Positions 22,891-35,055 of a DNA stretch of 64,000 nt are shown in pieces. The stretch is from Synanceia verrucosa (Eukaryota; Chordata; Actinopteri; Perciformes; Synanceiidae). The number at the start of each line of letters is the position of its first letter. Within the stretch, counting starts at the first letter, position 1. Under the pieces are notes generated by a model that worked only from the letters and a program-made list of their open reading frames with translations, did not search any database and was not told the DNA's origin. Location: positions 665,001-729,000 of the forward strand of contig CM056555.1 of assembly GCA_029721515.1 (NCBI GenBank), written 5' to 3'. Both the position numbers and the translations under genes were made by a program.

Positions 22891-24582
22891 CACAAAATAC
22901 ACGAAAAAACTTATTGAGGAATCAAAAAAAAGTATGGTTCTGGAACCAGTGTCGAAGCAAAGGTATCAAAGTCATATCAAAAAATTCTGAACAACACCCA
23001 GCCCTAATCTGTGGCTGGATCAGTACGAAACTTGTGTACAGACATTCATGGTTTCCTTAATGAAAGTTATTCATTTATTAGCCTCATGACCTTTCCTCTA
23101 GCGCCACCATCAGGTTTGCATTTGTCGTTGGCAGTGAAATGAATCAGCAACTATTAAGGACTGTAAACTGAATTAAATCAAAATACCAGGGCACTGGTAT
23201 GGATAAGACTTTATTAACATACTACATTTATAAAAAAAGACAGAGCAACCTGCTTGTTGCTTCATCACCCTCACATTTGGTCTGAGCTGGTATTTTGATT
23301 TCATTAGTTATTTTTATTTTTTTCAGTGTTTCAGATCTGTGCATCAGACGTTCATGGTCTCCTCAGGATGAGCAGTAATCACCACCACTGTGTGGTCTGA
23401 TGGGTTTCATGTTAGTGTTTACTGAAATGAGATGAAATGAGAAGAAAACAGCTTCCTTTGAGAGGTGAGGAAATAAAGACCAAAAAGAGAGGAGTGAAAT
23501 GAGTGTGGAACACTACTAGATCAGAGTGCTATTGATCCTCTCCTCATAACTTCTTTCATCAGCCTCTCTTTCAGTGCTTTCAGTGTGTTGTGGTGTATCG
23601 TCCCTTTGTCTTTTCACTCTAAACCTTCCTGTCTGTCCCAGTTAAAGCCTGAAGTGGTGTTCCCATGGTGGACATGAAGACAGTCTCTCACTCACTTTCT
23701 GAACGACAGAGAGGCGTATCAGGGTGAAGCAGACGGCTTGGCGTACTGCGAAGGAAAAGATAACACTTGATGAAGCTCTTTTTAGATCAATTATGTGTTT
23801 ATTGTTTGTGTAATGGAGAAGATGCATTATTACAGCAATATAAGGCACAGTGTTTTCCTTTGTTTCCTTTCCAACATGCTGACCCCTGACATGTGGAACC
23901 AAGGCAGTGTGCAAAAGAAGAAACCACACAAATATAGTGTTTAATTTTCTGAGTTAATAAACAAGCAAGCAAGCAAAATACATGAAAATATAGCAAAAAA
24001 AGAGAGAGAGTATATACTGTATATCAAATAAAACCCTTTTTCTTGAGTAGCTTTGACCTGCAGGAAATATTTAGTGTTTTGGCATGATGTTATTGTGCCA
24101 TAGAAAGCTCCAGCTGGAAAAAAGAGAGCCTTTAGCAGACATGGTGAGACGGATCTCTCAAAAATATTAGAGATGAAACTTGAGACATTTTCTCCCAAAT
24201 CTATTTCAGCAATCTCGGGACACTGTCAGAAAATAAGAAAGGTGCTAGAGAAGCAAGTTCATATAGCACTCCAAGACCTCAGCATAGCTTTCACAGTTAT
24301 GGAGACTTAATGTCAGTAAGAACACAAGTCCACTGGAGGCTTGTCTTTCTTTAACAAAAGAGAAACAAAAAGACTCCATCCACAGCCGGAGATCTGCCTT
24401 TGTCCATGGTTTGATGGCTTTTCTCAGCTCTTCTTGGGTGTCGGTGATGAGCAGATGGCCTCTGGAGGCAACTTTTTCATCCTGAACAACCTAACAGACA
24501 AGTTGAAGTAGCTGAAAAGTGATATTAATGTTTATTTCCCCTCTTTGGTCCTAATTGATGAAACAGACATGATTATTTCTCC
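22891..24582. other. Repeat relics, no gene seen
   Basis: Segments near 23028-23130 and 23330-23425 share an ACATTCATGG / ACGTTCATGG block and, in the first, TCTAGCGCCACCATCAGG, a motif of a common diverged fish repeat. No coding exon recognised. Confidence 0.4.
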
Positions 24583-24902
24583 TTAAGTCATTGAGTGACA
24601 GTCATTTTATAAAACACAAAGTGTCTTGTTCCAGTGTTTTTGTCCATTTTCAGTCATATTTCTAGAGCCACAGAATATTTAGTACTATGTCTCTGAAAAC
24701 AGTGAATATCTCAAATGAAAGAAGAGACTCTCTATTTCATCATGAAAAAAATGTTTGTTTTTACCTTGTTCCATTCTTGTTTTATCAGAGGTAGAGTAGA
24801 GGACACTTTCACCAAAATCAACACTTTTTCTTCACCTTCTGTTTTGCTCTCTAATCTTGATCGTCTCCACTTCCTGTTTTGATCTCTGTGGTGTATACCG
24901 TC
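24583..24902 (+). mobile_element. TTAA-type MITE, copy 2, interrupted by the Gypsy element
   Basis: Begins TTAAGTCATTGAGTGACAG and follows the MITE core to GTGTATACCGTC, where the LTR retrotransposon begins. CCGTC is repeated right after the far LTR (30783-30787). The expected last quarter of the MITE is not recognisable beyond that point. Confidence 0.8.
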
Positions 24903-25639
24903 TGTTAGAACGTGGCAACAGGTGACATACACAGAACCCAAATGCACGACTCAACACGACCAACAAAGAGTTAGAATATACAAATTTTAATAAGAAGATA
25001 TCAATGAATACGATAATGAATAATAACAGAAATACTCAGGCACTAGAAGCAATAAGACAAGGGAAACTAACACTGAAAACTCATACTGGATATATACAAG
25101 GAAAAAAAACCTAAACAATACTAGAGAATAATCAAACAGCTAGAAAAGGAGGGAAAACTAAAGATGCTCACAATAGTGAGGAAGAACTAACAAACAAGGT
25201 AACTAAACTAAGGGCGCTCTCCAAGGAGAGGGAAAACTAAACGAAAAGCGCACTCAAACAGAGGAAAACCTAAACCAAAATACTACACATGGCAAATGCA
25301 AATTAAACAATCCAAAAGGAAACTAATCAAACCTCAACACAGGGACAGAATCTCTTACTTGGACTTGACAAAACAAGTAACACGGCTGGTAGCTTGCCAG
25401 TGATACAAGACGTACTGGCACAGGACTGGGGGAGACACCGACATAAATACACTAGGTAATGGGGAACAGCTGGAGACAATCAGGGGCGGGGCAGACAATC
25501 ACCACACATGGGAAACAAGGGCAGGAAGAATCAAGCTGAAACACAAGGAAAGACCATAAATATCAAAATAAAACAGGAAATGACACGACCATAAGACAAA
25601 ACTGAAATAATAAACACACTTAACTAGACTGACATGACA
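24903..25639 (-). repeat. 3' LTR of the Gypsy element
   Basis: In element sense it starts TGTCATGTCAG and ends GTTCTAACA (TG...CA ends). Just upstream in element sense is a short purine-rich run ending GAGGGTAC, a plausible polypurine tract end. Confidence 0.9.
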
Positions 25640-25795
25640 GTACCCTCAAGGGTCGCTCTCCTGACGGCCCAGGGATCTCAATTGGCGACGGTAGAAGTCC
25701 CTGATGAGAGTCTTGTCCAGGATGAAGGACGCCGCTTCCACTCTCTCTCTCGGGACCGCACTCTCCCAATCCACCAGAAATTGCCTTCCTCGCCC

Positions 25796-27111
25796 CTATT
25801 GGCGGACTGCCAGAAGTCTCCTGACAGTGTATGCTGGACCTCCATCAATGATAATGGGGGAGGTGGGGTCGGGAAGCGGAACCAAAGGACTCACTTTCTC
25901 CGGCTTAATCCTGCTGACATGGAAGGTAGGGTGGACCTTGAGGGAGCGGGAAGGCGAAGACGAACTGATGCTGGATTTACCACCTTCGAGATGGGGAAGG
26001 GACCAATGAATCGGGAGCGAGCTTCTTGGACGTAGTCTGCAGGGGAAGGTCCTGAGATGATAGCCAGACCCGCTGGCCCACCTGGTAGCTCGGGTCGGAC
26101 GACGACGGCGGTCCGCTGCTTTCTTCATACGAGCGGAGTTCCGCTGGAGAACGCGCGGGCGGGTAGCCTCCCAGACCTTGTGGGCTCTGCGGATCAAGGC
26201 GTGAGCAGATGGAACCAGGACCTCTTTCTCCACATCTGGAAAACGGGGGCTGATAGCCATAAACCACATGGAACAGTGAAAGCCCGAGGTCGCCAAGGCA
26301 AGGAGTTGTAGGAAAACTCCACCCATGGAAGAAGTTTGCTCCAAGAAGAAGGATTCTGGGATATGAGACACCGCAGGCAGGTGCCCAATACCTGGTTCAG
26401 TCTCTCGGTTTGACCATTGGACTGAGGGTGGTACCCAGAAGACAGACTGACTGTGGCTCTGATCAGTCCACACAACTCTCTCCAAAACCTGGACACGAAC
26501 TGGGGACCCTGTCAGAGACAATGTCCTTCGGGGAACCCATGAAGGCTGAAAACACGTTGAACATGACCTCAGCAGTTTCTTAGCTGACAGTAACTTGGGT
26601 AATGCAATGAAATGTGTCATTTTAGAGAATCTGTCAACCACTGTCAGCACGGGCGGTATTACCACATGACGAGGAAGTCCCGCAGTAACAAAGTCCAAAG
26701 CTATCTCCGCCCATGGTCATTCGGAATAGGAAGCTGGGTGCAGGAGACCAGCTTGGGTTTTGCGTGAGACGACTTGTTGCGGGCGCAGACTGGGCATGCT
26801 TCCACATATTCCTTGACCATAGAGTGCATGGCGGGCCACCAGAACTGTTGACGAGAAAGAAAAGTGTGCGCTTTTACTCCAGGGTGACAGGTGAGTCGAG
26901 AAGTGTGAGCCCAATGTACCACCTTGGACCTCAGCCCCTCCGGCACAAACAGCCGATCGGGAGGACAGCCCTTTGGTGGCGGGGTATGCCCATTTGTTTG
27001 TTTAACCTCCTCTACTATTGGCCAAGATACCGCTCCTACCACACAATCCCGCGGCAGGATGGGCTCAGGTTCTGGCCACAGGCTCTGGATCGCACAGCCT
27101 CGAGAGAGCAT
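25796..27111 (-). pseudogene. Gypsy integrase remnant
   Basis: The 27111-26701 piece carries the N-terminal zinc-binding pattern, with WAHTSRLTCHPG, then FWWPAM and CPVCARNK. The core follows in other frames and includes SSGYHPQSNGQTERLNQ, the hallmark of Gypsy integrases. A C-terminal piece contains FHVSRIKPEK, typical of the end of fish Gypsy pol proteins. The pieces lie in different frames, so the protein is broken. Confidence 0.88.
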
Positions 27112-27149
27112 CCGCTTAACATTCTGCGACCCAGGCCTGTAGGAAAGAG

Positions 27150-27560
27150 AAAAGTTAAATCGGTTAAAAAAACAAGGACCACCGGGCCTGACGTGAATTT
27201 AACCGCTTGGCATGGCGAATATACTCTAAATTCTTATGGTCAGTCCAAACCATGAATGGCTCCTGAGCCCCCTCCAGCCAATGACGCCACTCCTCTAAGG
27301 CTACCTTTACTGCCAGCAGTTCCCTGTTCCCACATCATAGTTCCGTTCCGCCTTTGACAGCTTCTTGGACAAAAATGCACAGGGATGCACTTTGCCGCCC
27401 TTGGATGATCGCTGGGAAAGCACCGCTCCGATGCCAGTGTCCGAGGCGCCCACCTCTACTAGAAACTGCTTGGAGGGGTCTACATGGTGAGAATGGGGGC
27501 TGGCGGAAAATCGTTGCTTGAGTTGCTTGAATGCTGCATCTGCTGCTGGGTTCCACTGAA
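27150..27560 (-). pseudogene. Gypsy RNase H remnant
   Basis: Read across frames on the minus strand, the segment near 27330-27490 matches the start of a Gypsy RNase H, with a VEVGASDTGIG-like strand and an HPCAFLSKKL-like motif. Frameshifts interrupt it. Confidence 0.7.
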
Positions 27561-27567
27561 AATGGAC

Positions 27568-28657
27568 TTAGAAGAGGTGAGTGTATGCAGAGGCTGCAAT
27601 AGCACTTGTAGTTCGAATAAACCGGCGGTAGAAGTTAGCAAACCCGAGGAATTGCTGCACCTTCTTCTCGGTTATTCGAACTGGCCACTCTGCCACAGCT
27701 TGTACTTTTGCTGGATCCATCTGTATTGCTCCAGGGGCTATTATGAAGCCCAGGAACGACACAGTCGCAGCGTGAAACTCACATTTTTCAGCTTTAACAT
27801 ACAACTGGTTCTCCAGTAGCTTACTTAGTACTTGACGAACCTGCACCTCGTGGGCTTCCTGACTGGGAGAGAAAAATGAGGATGTCGCTAATATACACAA
27901 AGACAAACCTATTTATGAACTCCCTGAGAATGTCATTTACCAGGTTCTGGAAAACCCCGGGCATTAGACAGTCCAAAAGGCATGACTAAATACTCATAGT
28001 GTCCAGAAGGTGTGTTGAACCCGTCTTCCACTCATCCCCTCCTTTATACGAACTAGATGATAGGCGCCGCAGGTCCAGCTTAGTGAATACCTTAGCGTCC
28101 TGCAATAGTTCGAAGGCTGATGTCATGAGGGGAAGAGGGTACCTATTCTTTATGGTGATGTCGCTTAGTGGGGGCATAATCAATACATGGTCTCAAAGTG
28201 CCGCCCTTCTTCCCCACAAAGAAAATCCTGCTCCTAGAGGGGAAGACGACGGTCTGATAATACCGCTTTGAGAGAGGATTGAATGTAATTGTCCATCGCC
28301 TCCCTCTCCGGACCTCGAGATGGCATAGAGCCGGCCCTTGGGCAGAGGCGCTCCCTCTCTCAAATTGATGGCACAGTCATAGTCCCTATGTGGAGGCAGA
28401 GAGGTGGCTTTAGCTTTACTAAAAACCATTGCTAAATCATGGTAACATCTCGGAACTGAAGCTAGGTCAGTGTGGACAACGGAAGATGAAGTAGTCAGTT
28501 CAGGATTCCTCTTGATTGGGCGGTCAACCCCCCCCATGGTCACAGGCTCCTCCCCCACCTGACATCCACCCCGACAGTCCTCTGACCAACCCTCAATTTC
28601 CCCCGTTCTCCAGTTAACAATAGGGCAATGCTTACATAGCCAAGGCAAACCTAGCAC
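27568..28657 (-). pseudogene. Gypsy reverse transcriptase remnant, altered active site
   Basis: Recognisable pieces: INLREGAPLPKGRLY (28380-28300), IKNRYPLPLM with VFTKLDLR (28160-28060), and KCEFHAATVSFLGFII, FLGFANFYRRFI (27790-27610). The catalytic YxDD box near 27870-27885 reads YISD, so the first of the paired aspartates is a serine. Together with at least two frameshifts this indicates an inactive enzyme. Confidence 0.88.
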
Positions 28658-28839
28658 AATAGCATGCCTTGCAGACTCATAAACATAAAAACTAAGTCTT
28701 TCAGTGTGACTGCCTATGGAGAGTGTTACTGGTTCAGTGCAGTGGGTGATTTTAAAATCTCCCTACCGCTCAGTGCCCAGGCAGTGAGGGGGCTGAGGTA
28801 TGGCCTTAGTTTGCAGTCCAAGCTCCTGAACCACCTGCC

Positions 28840-28900
28840 AGGTCATCAAACTCTCGTCCGCTCCTGAATCAATTAATACGCTTGAATGTCTTAACATGGT
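28840..28900 (-). pseudogene. Gypsy protease active-site segment
   Basis: The minus strand reads VLIDSGADESLMT, containing the DSGA motif of retroviral-type aspartic proteases, placed between the gag zinc knuckle and reverse transcriptase as expected. Confidence 0.75.
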
Positions 28901-28989
28901 TATTCATAGTACACGCGTTACCTGTGTCAAATGTCTTGGAGGACCTTTCAGCTGCAGCGAACAGGCTCACCAGTCCCTCCGGCTTACTG

Positions 28990-29995
28990 GATGAGCCTGA
29001 CCCTTTAACGGGCATGATAGAAGCCGATGCCCTGCCTCACCACAGTAGAAGCAGAGCCCCTGCTGCAGACGCCGCTGCCGCTCCTCGGAGGAAATCCTGG
29101 TCCTGCCAACCTGCATAGGCTCGCCCTAAATGCAGGAAAGGCTCGCTGACCGCTGGAGATTCCCGCTCTCTGGCAGCGCCTCACGGCCCCCCAATGGCTC
29201 AAACTCGCCCCGTTCCTCCTCGACGCCCGATAACGCCGATCCCGGATCCACTGATCGGTCCGAGTAGCTGCTTCTATGACGGCCTCAAGGTTGTCGGGAA
29301 TTCTTGTGGACCCATCTGGTCAACAACATTGTCATTCAGTCCATCCAAAAACATCAACCAAAGCTGGCTCCCCCAATCCACTGTCCTTAGCCAAAGGTCG
29401 AAAGTCTATGGCGAAATCCGCCACTGAACGGCCTCTCCTTGTCTCAGTCTCTTTAATTTACGAGCTGCCTGACGCCCAGGTCTGGCGTGATCGAAACACG
29501 GCGGAGCTCAGCTATGAACTTCTCTGGAGAATTACACAAGTCCGACTCTTGAGACCATTCAGTGGTTGCCCACGCTGCCGCTCTACCCGTCCAGATGGGG
29601 AAGTGATAAATGCCACCCGAGACTGAGGAGTGGGAAAGGCATTTGGGTTCATACGAAATGGAGCTCACACTGCACGAGGAATGGGCGACACAGATCAGAT
29701 TCTCCGGTGAATTTCTCGGGAGAGCCAGGCGAGGCGGAGCATGTACAACCATGGCCTGAGAATTAACTGGCTGACCAGAGCTGCTTGCTTCGGTGCTGAC
29801 GAGTAGTGGGTGGTGGCTTCTGTAAGTATGACAAAAATATCCCGCATACTGTTCGCAAGTGAGTCTACGTGAGCCGTCATTGAATGTCGGAAATCCTCCT
29901 GTCTTGAGGACAACGTAGCTAGATCATGCACCAAAGCAACTGCCTGCTCCTCCTGCCTCGCGAGTCTGTCACTGTGTGAGGTGACTAGCTCCTTA
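28990..29995 (-). pseudogene. Gypsy gag remnant with zinc knuckle
   Basis: Gag-like pieces in shifting frames include GRAAAWATTEW near 29590-29560 and CNSPEKFIAELRRV, motifs of fish Gypsy gag. A zinc-knuckle start, CFYCGEAGH, is encoded near 29030-29058. Frameshifts are visible between 29453 and 29752. Confidence 0.75.
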
Positions 29996-30040
29996 ACTGA
30001 CTAGAGTCGGCTGGGTTCATTTCTTAGGCCAGTACGCTTC

Positions 30041-30782
30041 TGTTAGAACGTGGCAACAGGTGACATACACAGAACCCAAATGCACGACTCAACACGACTA
30101 CCAACAAAGAGTTAGAATATACAAATTTTAATAAGAAGATATCAATGAATACGATAATGAATAATAACAGAAATACTCAGGCACTAGAAGCAATAAGACA
30201 AGGGAAACTAACACTGAAAACCTATACTGGATATATACAAGGAAAAAACCTAAACACAATACCAGAGAATAATCAAACAGCTAGAAAAGGAGGGAAAACT
30301 AAAGACGCTCACAATAGTGAGGAAGAACTAACAAACAAGGTAACTAACCAAGGGCGCCTCCAAGGAGAGGGAAAACTAAACTAAAAGCGCACTCAAACAG
30401 AGAGGAAAAAACCTAAACCAAAATACTACACGGGCAAACGCAAATTAAACAATCCAAAAGGAAACTAATCAAACCTCAACACAGGGACAGAATCTCTTAC
30501 TTGAACTTGACAACACAAGTAACACGGCTGGTAGCTTGACAGTGATACAAGACGTACTGGCACAGGACTGGGGGAGACACCGACATAAATACACTAGGTA
30601 ATGGGGAACAGCTGGAGACAATCAGGGCGGGCAGACCAATCACCACACATGGGAAACACAAGGGCAGGAAGAATCAAGCTGAAACACAAGGAAAGACCAT
30701 AAATATCAAAATAAAACAGGAAATGACACGACCAAAAGACAAAACTGAAATAATAAACACACTTAACTAGACTGACATGACA
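30041..30782 (-). repeat. 5' LTR of the Gypsy element
   Basis: Second LTR copy, a few bases longer than the first. Open frames inside it (for example 30145-30384) are not genes. A primer-binding site directly inside it could not be assigned to a tRNA with confidence. Confidence 0.9.
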
Positions 30783-30787
30783 CCGTC

Positions 30788-31671
30788 TCTCACTGCCCTA
30801 TGATCATATCTGTGCTACGGCACTGCAAAGAGTTCTGGAGACAAAAATTTATCAATTCCTGAAAAGGTCATACTGTATGTTGATCAAAGAAAAAGGAGAA
30901 TTCCCTGGAAGGATTCATCAAATGTCAGTAGCTCCATATTAATTAACCAACCAACCATAGCTGATATTCTGGAATATCTAATAAGATGGAGTCGTAGAAA
31001 TGTTAGTTGAATTTGGAGCATTGCAATTATAAAATAGCTACGAAAAACACTTCACCTCTTTAGAATAAGAAGAGGAAGCAATGGTTATATTTACTCTGCA
31101 TTAAGATGATGTGACTCCTGTATAAAAGCAAAACAAGGAGCTATTCTGAAGCCCATGATAACACAATAATATTCATCTGTGTGAGTATGCATACAGCTGC
31201 ACCGGAGAAAGAGTATTTGGTAAGATTGAGATGAAAGTGCATATAAGCCCACCAAAAATAGAAAATAAAAGCTGCATTTAAACCCTGAGACAGTGAACCA
31301 AGTGATAAAATAACAGAGCCCCACAACAAGTTATTTAACATTTATTATTTTATTTTATTAAAAATAAAACAGTCAGTAAAGATTAGTATGTTCACCAACG
31401 CTCTTTTTCTGTTTTCAGGGATAATTGCTCGGCCTCACTCAGCTCCTGAAAGGTATAAGTGATTATATATATATATATATGTAATATAGAATATATATAA
31501 TCCCAACTAACTCTGAGTGGAGGGTTGCTTCTTCAACCATGGAAACGAGAGGACAGGAAGCAGGTAGAAAGTTAATCTTTTTGAAGAACTTTAAAACAAG
31601 CAAAGGTATGCTTCAGAATCCCATAAAACCCTGTCTGGTGCTGTTTCACAATACAAATATTGTATCATTGT
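30788..31671. other. No gene seen
   Basis: Non-coding sequence after the Gypsy insertion. A short AT tract lies at about 31461-31482. Confidence 0.45.
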
Positions 31672-32046
31672 TAGGGGTGTCCCATATCAGCACTTTGATA
31701 CCAGTCCTTTCCAGACTTTATTCTATTCAAGTGTAGAATTTCAAGTTAAACATATATAGTTTTTATTGGATTTATAGAGGTTATTTTTCAGCATTTTCAG
31801 CTCATTTATTTTTGTGTATTTTATTCAATTGTAGAATATTCTTATGTTTCAGGTTAAATTGATGGAACTCATTGGTTAATGTTAAAGTTTTTCTCAGACC
31901 TACTGTTGCTGACTATCGCTCTCTGTCTGAGTAATATCACTTTTCTAACACGCCATACTACAAATTCGTGTTGATGTCATATCGGATCAATATTGGCAAT
32001 ATCGGTATTGTATCAGAAGTGAAAAAGTTGTATCGGGACATCCCTA
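31672..32046. mobile_element. hAT-type MITE, 375 bp
   Basis: Starts TAGGGGTGTCCCATAT and ends TATCGGGACATCCCTA, its imperfect inverse. It is flanked by ATCATTGT (31664-31671) and ATTATTGT (32047-32054), an 8-bp target duplication with one mismatch. Eight-base duplication and TAGGG ends point to the hAT superfamily. No transposase is encoded. Confidence 0.8.
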
Positions 32047-32199
32047 ATTATTGTTATTATCAAAGGCGTGGCGTGTGGAACTTCATACAACAATTTTGTT
32101 TTCATTCATTTTGTTTATTTTCCAAAATAAAACTCCTAAGATTAACTTGATTAGGTTTAGTAAATCACGGCTAGATTCACCCCTCCTGTCACACACACC

Positions 32200-32420
32200 C
32201 CTGCTGACAATCAGTCCACCAGTCCTTGCACTAAGATGCACTTATCTACTCCTTTTCCACATTTTCCATGCAAGTTTACATTACTGTTGTAAATATTAAA
32301 TTTCTGCTGCAAATGTTACATTTTCGATGCAAATATGGGTGTTTTATATATTTTTGTATTTAAATCTTTATTCTTAAGCTGCGTGCGTAATGACAATAAA
32401 GACTCTTGAATCTTGAATTG
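32200..32420 (+). mobile_element. LINE 3' tail fragment
   Basis: Ends TGACAATAAAGACTCTTGAA then TCTTGAATT, the short-repeat tail of a fish L2-like LINE. The 5' limit is uncertain. Confidence 0.55.
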
Positions 32421-33085
32421 CACTACTTTTTCCCAGGTATAGCTGTGAGCAGTGTGTGAGCTAAATGCCTCTGCCTGTAATCCATCTTCCTCTGCGACGC
32501 TGTGTTATGAGTTAAGACAAGCATTCAATAGAAACAATGCCGAGCTGCTTAATGGTGGCAGTGAAGAACACAGGAACAAGAGAGGGAGACAAAAATGAAC
32601 GATTTGTGTTTTTCTCCTCCCCACACACCTGTTTTATCATTTTCACCACCGTTCACATAAAAGCCTTTTTTTCCTCAGTATGGATGTACAAATGGGATCT
32701 TCTATCCATCTGTGTGTGAGGAAAACTAAGAGAGAGCAGAGAATTTATGGTGAACCTCACACAGCTAATCTCATATACGGCCTTGTGTTGAGGGAGGATT
32801 CAGAGAAAAGAAATGAGGAATAATAAAAACAGGTTCATGTAACTCACACATTTACGTCTTGTTTCCTCTGATTTCTTCTTGGTGCTTGTTTTTTATCTAG
32901 TTGTTTCTCACTCCTGGCGTGTTTCTGCATGTGTGTATATTTCAAATTATGGCGTACAAATGTGTGACTCGCTCACTTTACGACACACATGCTCAAAGGG
33001 AGGATTGATTATGTGCTGTAAACTGACATCCAACACATCGCGGCCTTGACATGCAGCCCGGAGACAAGCAGGAGATGAGATTGTG

Positions 33086-33088
<3 letters not shown>
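32421..33088. other. No gene seen
   Basis: Non-coding sequence with no recognised exon or element. Confidence 0.4.

Positions 33089-33124
<36 letters not shown>
33089..33124. repeat. (CA)n microsatellite
   Basis: About 18 CA units. Confidence 0.95.
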
Positions 33125-33126
<2 letters not shown>

Positions 33127-33480
33127 ATAGAGGGAAATTGCAAAACATTTTTCCGAGTTTAATTTGAGCCGGCTATTTGCTTCAAAGCTATTTCCCAGTG
33201 AATTTAATACGCTTTGTCGCCCGCTGCTTGGAACAATGTTTTACGCTTATTTCGCTCATGTGCAGGTCGATAAAATGAGCTGTTTTCACAGCTAACCGTT
33301 TTAGAAGGAATTGAAATGAAGTCCATGCAAATGAAGGGCCAGCTCTAGTGAGGATTCCTCATGTCCCCAGAGATTTTCCACTTATTCAGGGCCAATCAAG
33401 ATGAGTAAAGTGAGAGCAGGAGGAAGGAAACTGTTTGTGTTTCATTTTCCAAACCAAAGATTGTTCACAGTTTGGATATT
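33125..33480. other. Possible conserved non-coding element
   Basis: Complex, repeat-free sequence with many short TAAT, ATTTGCAT-like (ATGCAAAT at 33327) and AATTTAAT motifs and no open frame. Its texture resembles vertebrate developmental enhancers. Conservation cannot be tested here. Confidence 0.25.
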
Positions 33481-34859
33481 TTGCATTTGATTTAACCCTC
33501 TGAGTTCTGCGATAGGCCCGTTTTATTTGTGGGTCTGGTGACCTTTAGTGGGAGATAACAGAACATCAGGATGTGTCACCTAGAAGAAAGCTTAATTTGA
33601 GATGAGCACTGTGAGTCCCAGTCATGAATCTGTCAAAGTGGTGTCATGATAGAAGCGTATGATTCTTGTGTTCTGTCGTGTTAGATTGATCAAAGCATTT
33701 CTCTGGAATATAATAAGATACTCAGCCCTTGAAATAAATCACACTATCCTTTGGAATGATCAAAAACTTATTCCAGTAGAAACCTCAAACAGAAATATGA
33801 TATGTCCCCTTTATGACTGAAGCTTCCCTGTTCACTTTCAGTATTCAGCAGTGAGATCAATTTAAGCACAAGTTCAGTATCAGTGTCCACCAGGAAAACA
33901 CTACTTCATTTCTTATTTTTGCTTTACTTCCATGAGTATCTCAATAAAATAGGCCGATGTTTATATATATTTTGCATGCAGATTAATGAATGAACAACTG
34001 CCAGCCCATTAATCAAACTGTTCCCGTTGTATTCCTGTGCACATTCTGTAGTGTACATCACAATCAGCTGTCAATCACATGATTAATAATAACACAAAAC
34101 ACTCAAAAGTAGTTTTGCAAAGTGAGTAATCAATGGATGAATATAGTGAGTGTATGGAAAAGAAAAATACAGCAATAACAGGTTACAGTAACAGCATTAA
34201 ATTCATATTTTATTTATGATGAATGAGAGTTTAAAGGCCCTGCACACCCATGGTGTGTTCTTATTAGTCTGTATTATATAAGATCCCTCCTGATGGTCAG
34301 ACCAGACTGAAATTCACCTGAAGTCTGGGTAAACATTTTGCATGCAGTCCGTTTGAGCGAGGCGGTGGGACTGACCTCTCATTCAGGAGCTATTGATCAT
34401 TTATAGTCTTTTTTTTCTAGCTGCACATCCAGCACAGGGTGATACACAGAGCAGAGAAGAGAGGAGACTCTGCTCGGCTGCAGTGATGGAGGTTAAGCAC
34501 AGGAAAGAGTTTGCTAAAACACAGAGTGATTTACAACTTTGTTTACAACCCTGACCACCGGCTTCTGGCCGTAATACACAAGTAAATGTCAGCAGACTGC
34601 AGCTCAAGGACTGAGTGAACATGAAGAGGATGTGGAAGTGTCCTCAGTCGCTTCCTGCATCCTACTGTATGTAGTACACCACCGTAACTACCCATTATTT
34701 TATTTGTTGTCAGAAATTGTTCTCAAAGATCCCCAAAATGAAATAAAGTATGCCACAGTGCAACTTGTCACATTTTATAGGTGCAAAAGGTGTAGTGGCG
34801 TAACACTACACCTGTCCATAATAAATATAAAGTGTCTGAAATAAGATTTTACTGTACTA

Positions 34860-34860
<1 letters not shown>
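33481..34860. other. No gene seen
   Basis: Non-coding sequence. Frames at 34401-34622 and 34632-34844 have no recognisable domains. Confidence 0.4.
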
Positions 34861-34937
<77 letters not shown>

Positions 34938-35055
34938 ATATATATATATGTACTATACTATATATATACAGTATATACACACACATATATGTATATATAT
35001 ATGTGTGTGTATATATATATATCTATATATCTATATATATATATATATATATATC
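34861..35055. repeat. Compound TA/TG microsatellite
   Basis: Long (TA)n tract, then (TG)n, then mixed TA and CA runs. Open frames of Y and I residues here are artefacts. Confidence 0.95.

Larger units (their letters stand above)
24903..30782 (-). mobile_element. Ty3/Gypsy LTR retrotransposon, degenerate
   Basis: Two direct LTRs of about 740 bp (24903-25639 and 30041-30782) begin TGTTAGAACG and end GACATGACA on the plus strand. They enclose about 4.4 kb and are flanked by the 5-bp duplication CCGTC (24898-24902 and 30783-30787). Internal coding is on the minus strand, in the order gag, protease, reverse transcriptase, RNase H, integrase, which is the Ty3/Gypsy order. The frames are broken into many short pieces by frameshifts, so it is not autonomous. 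The LTRs remain very similar but differ by several substitutions and small indels, indicating a moderately recent insertion. Confidence 0.93.

Noticed and set aside
25634..26311. Plus-strand frames inside the Gypsy element
   Set aside because: Antisense to the integrase region, which has clear motifs on the minus strand.
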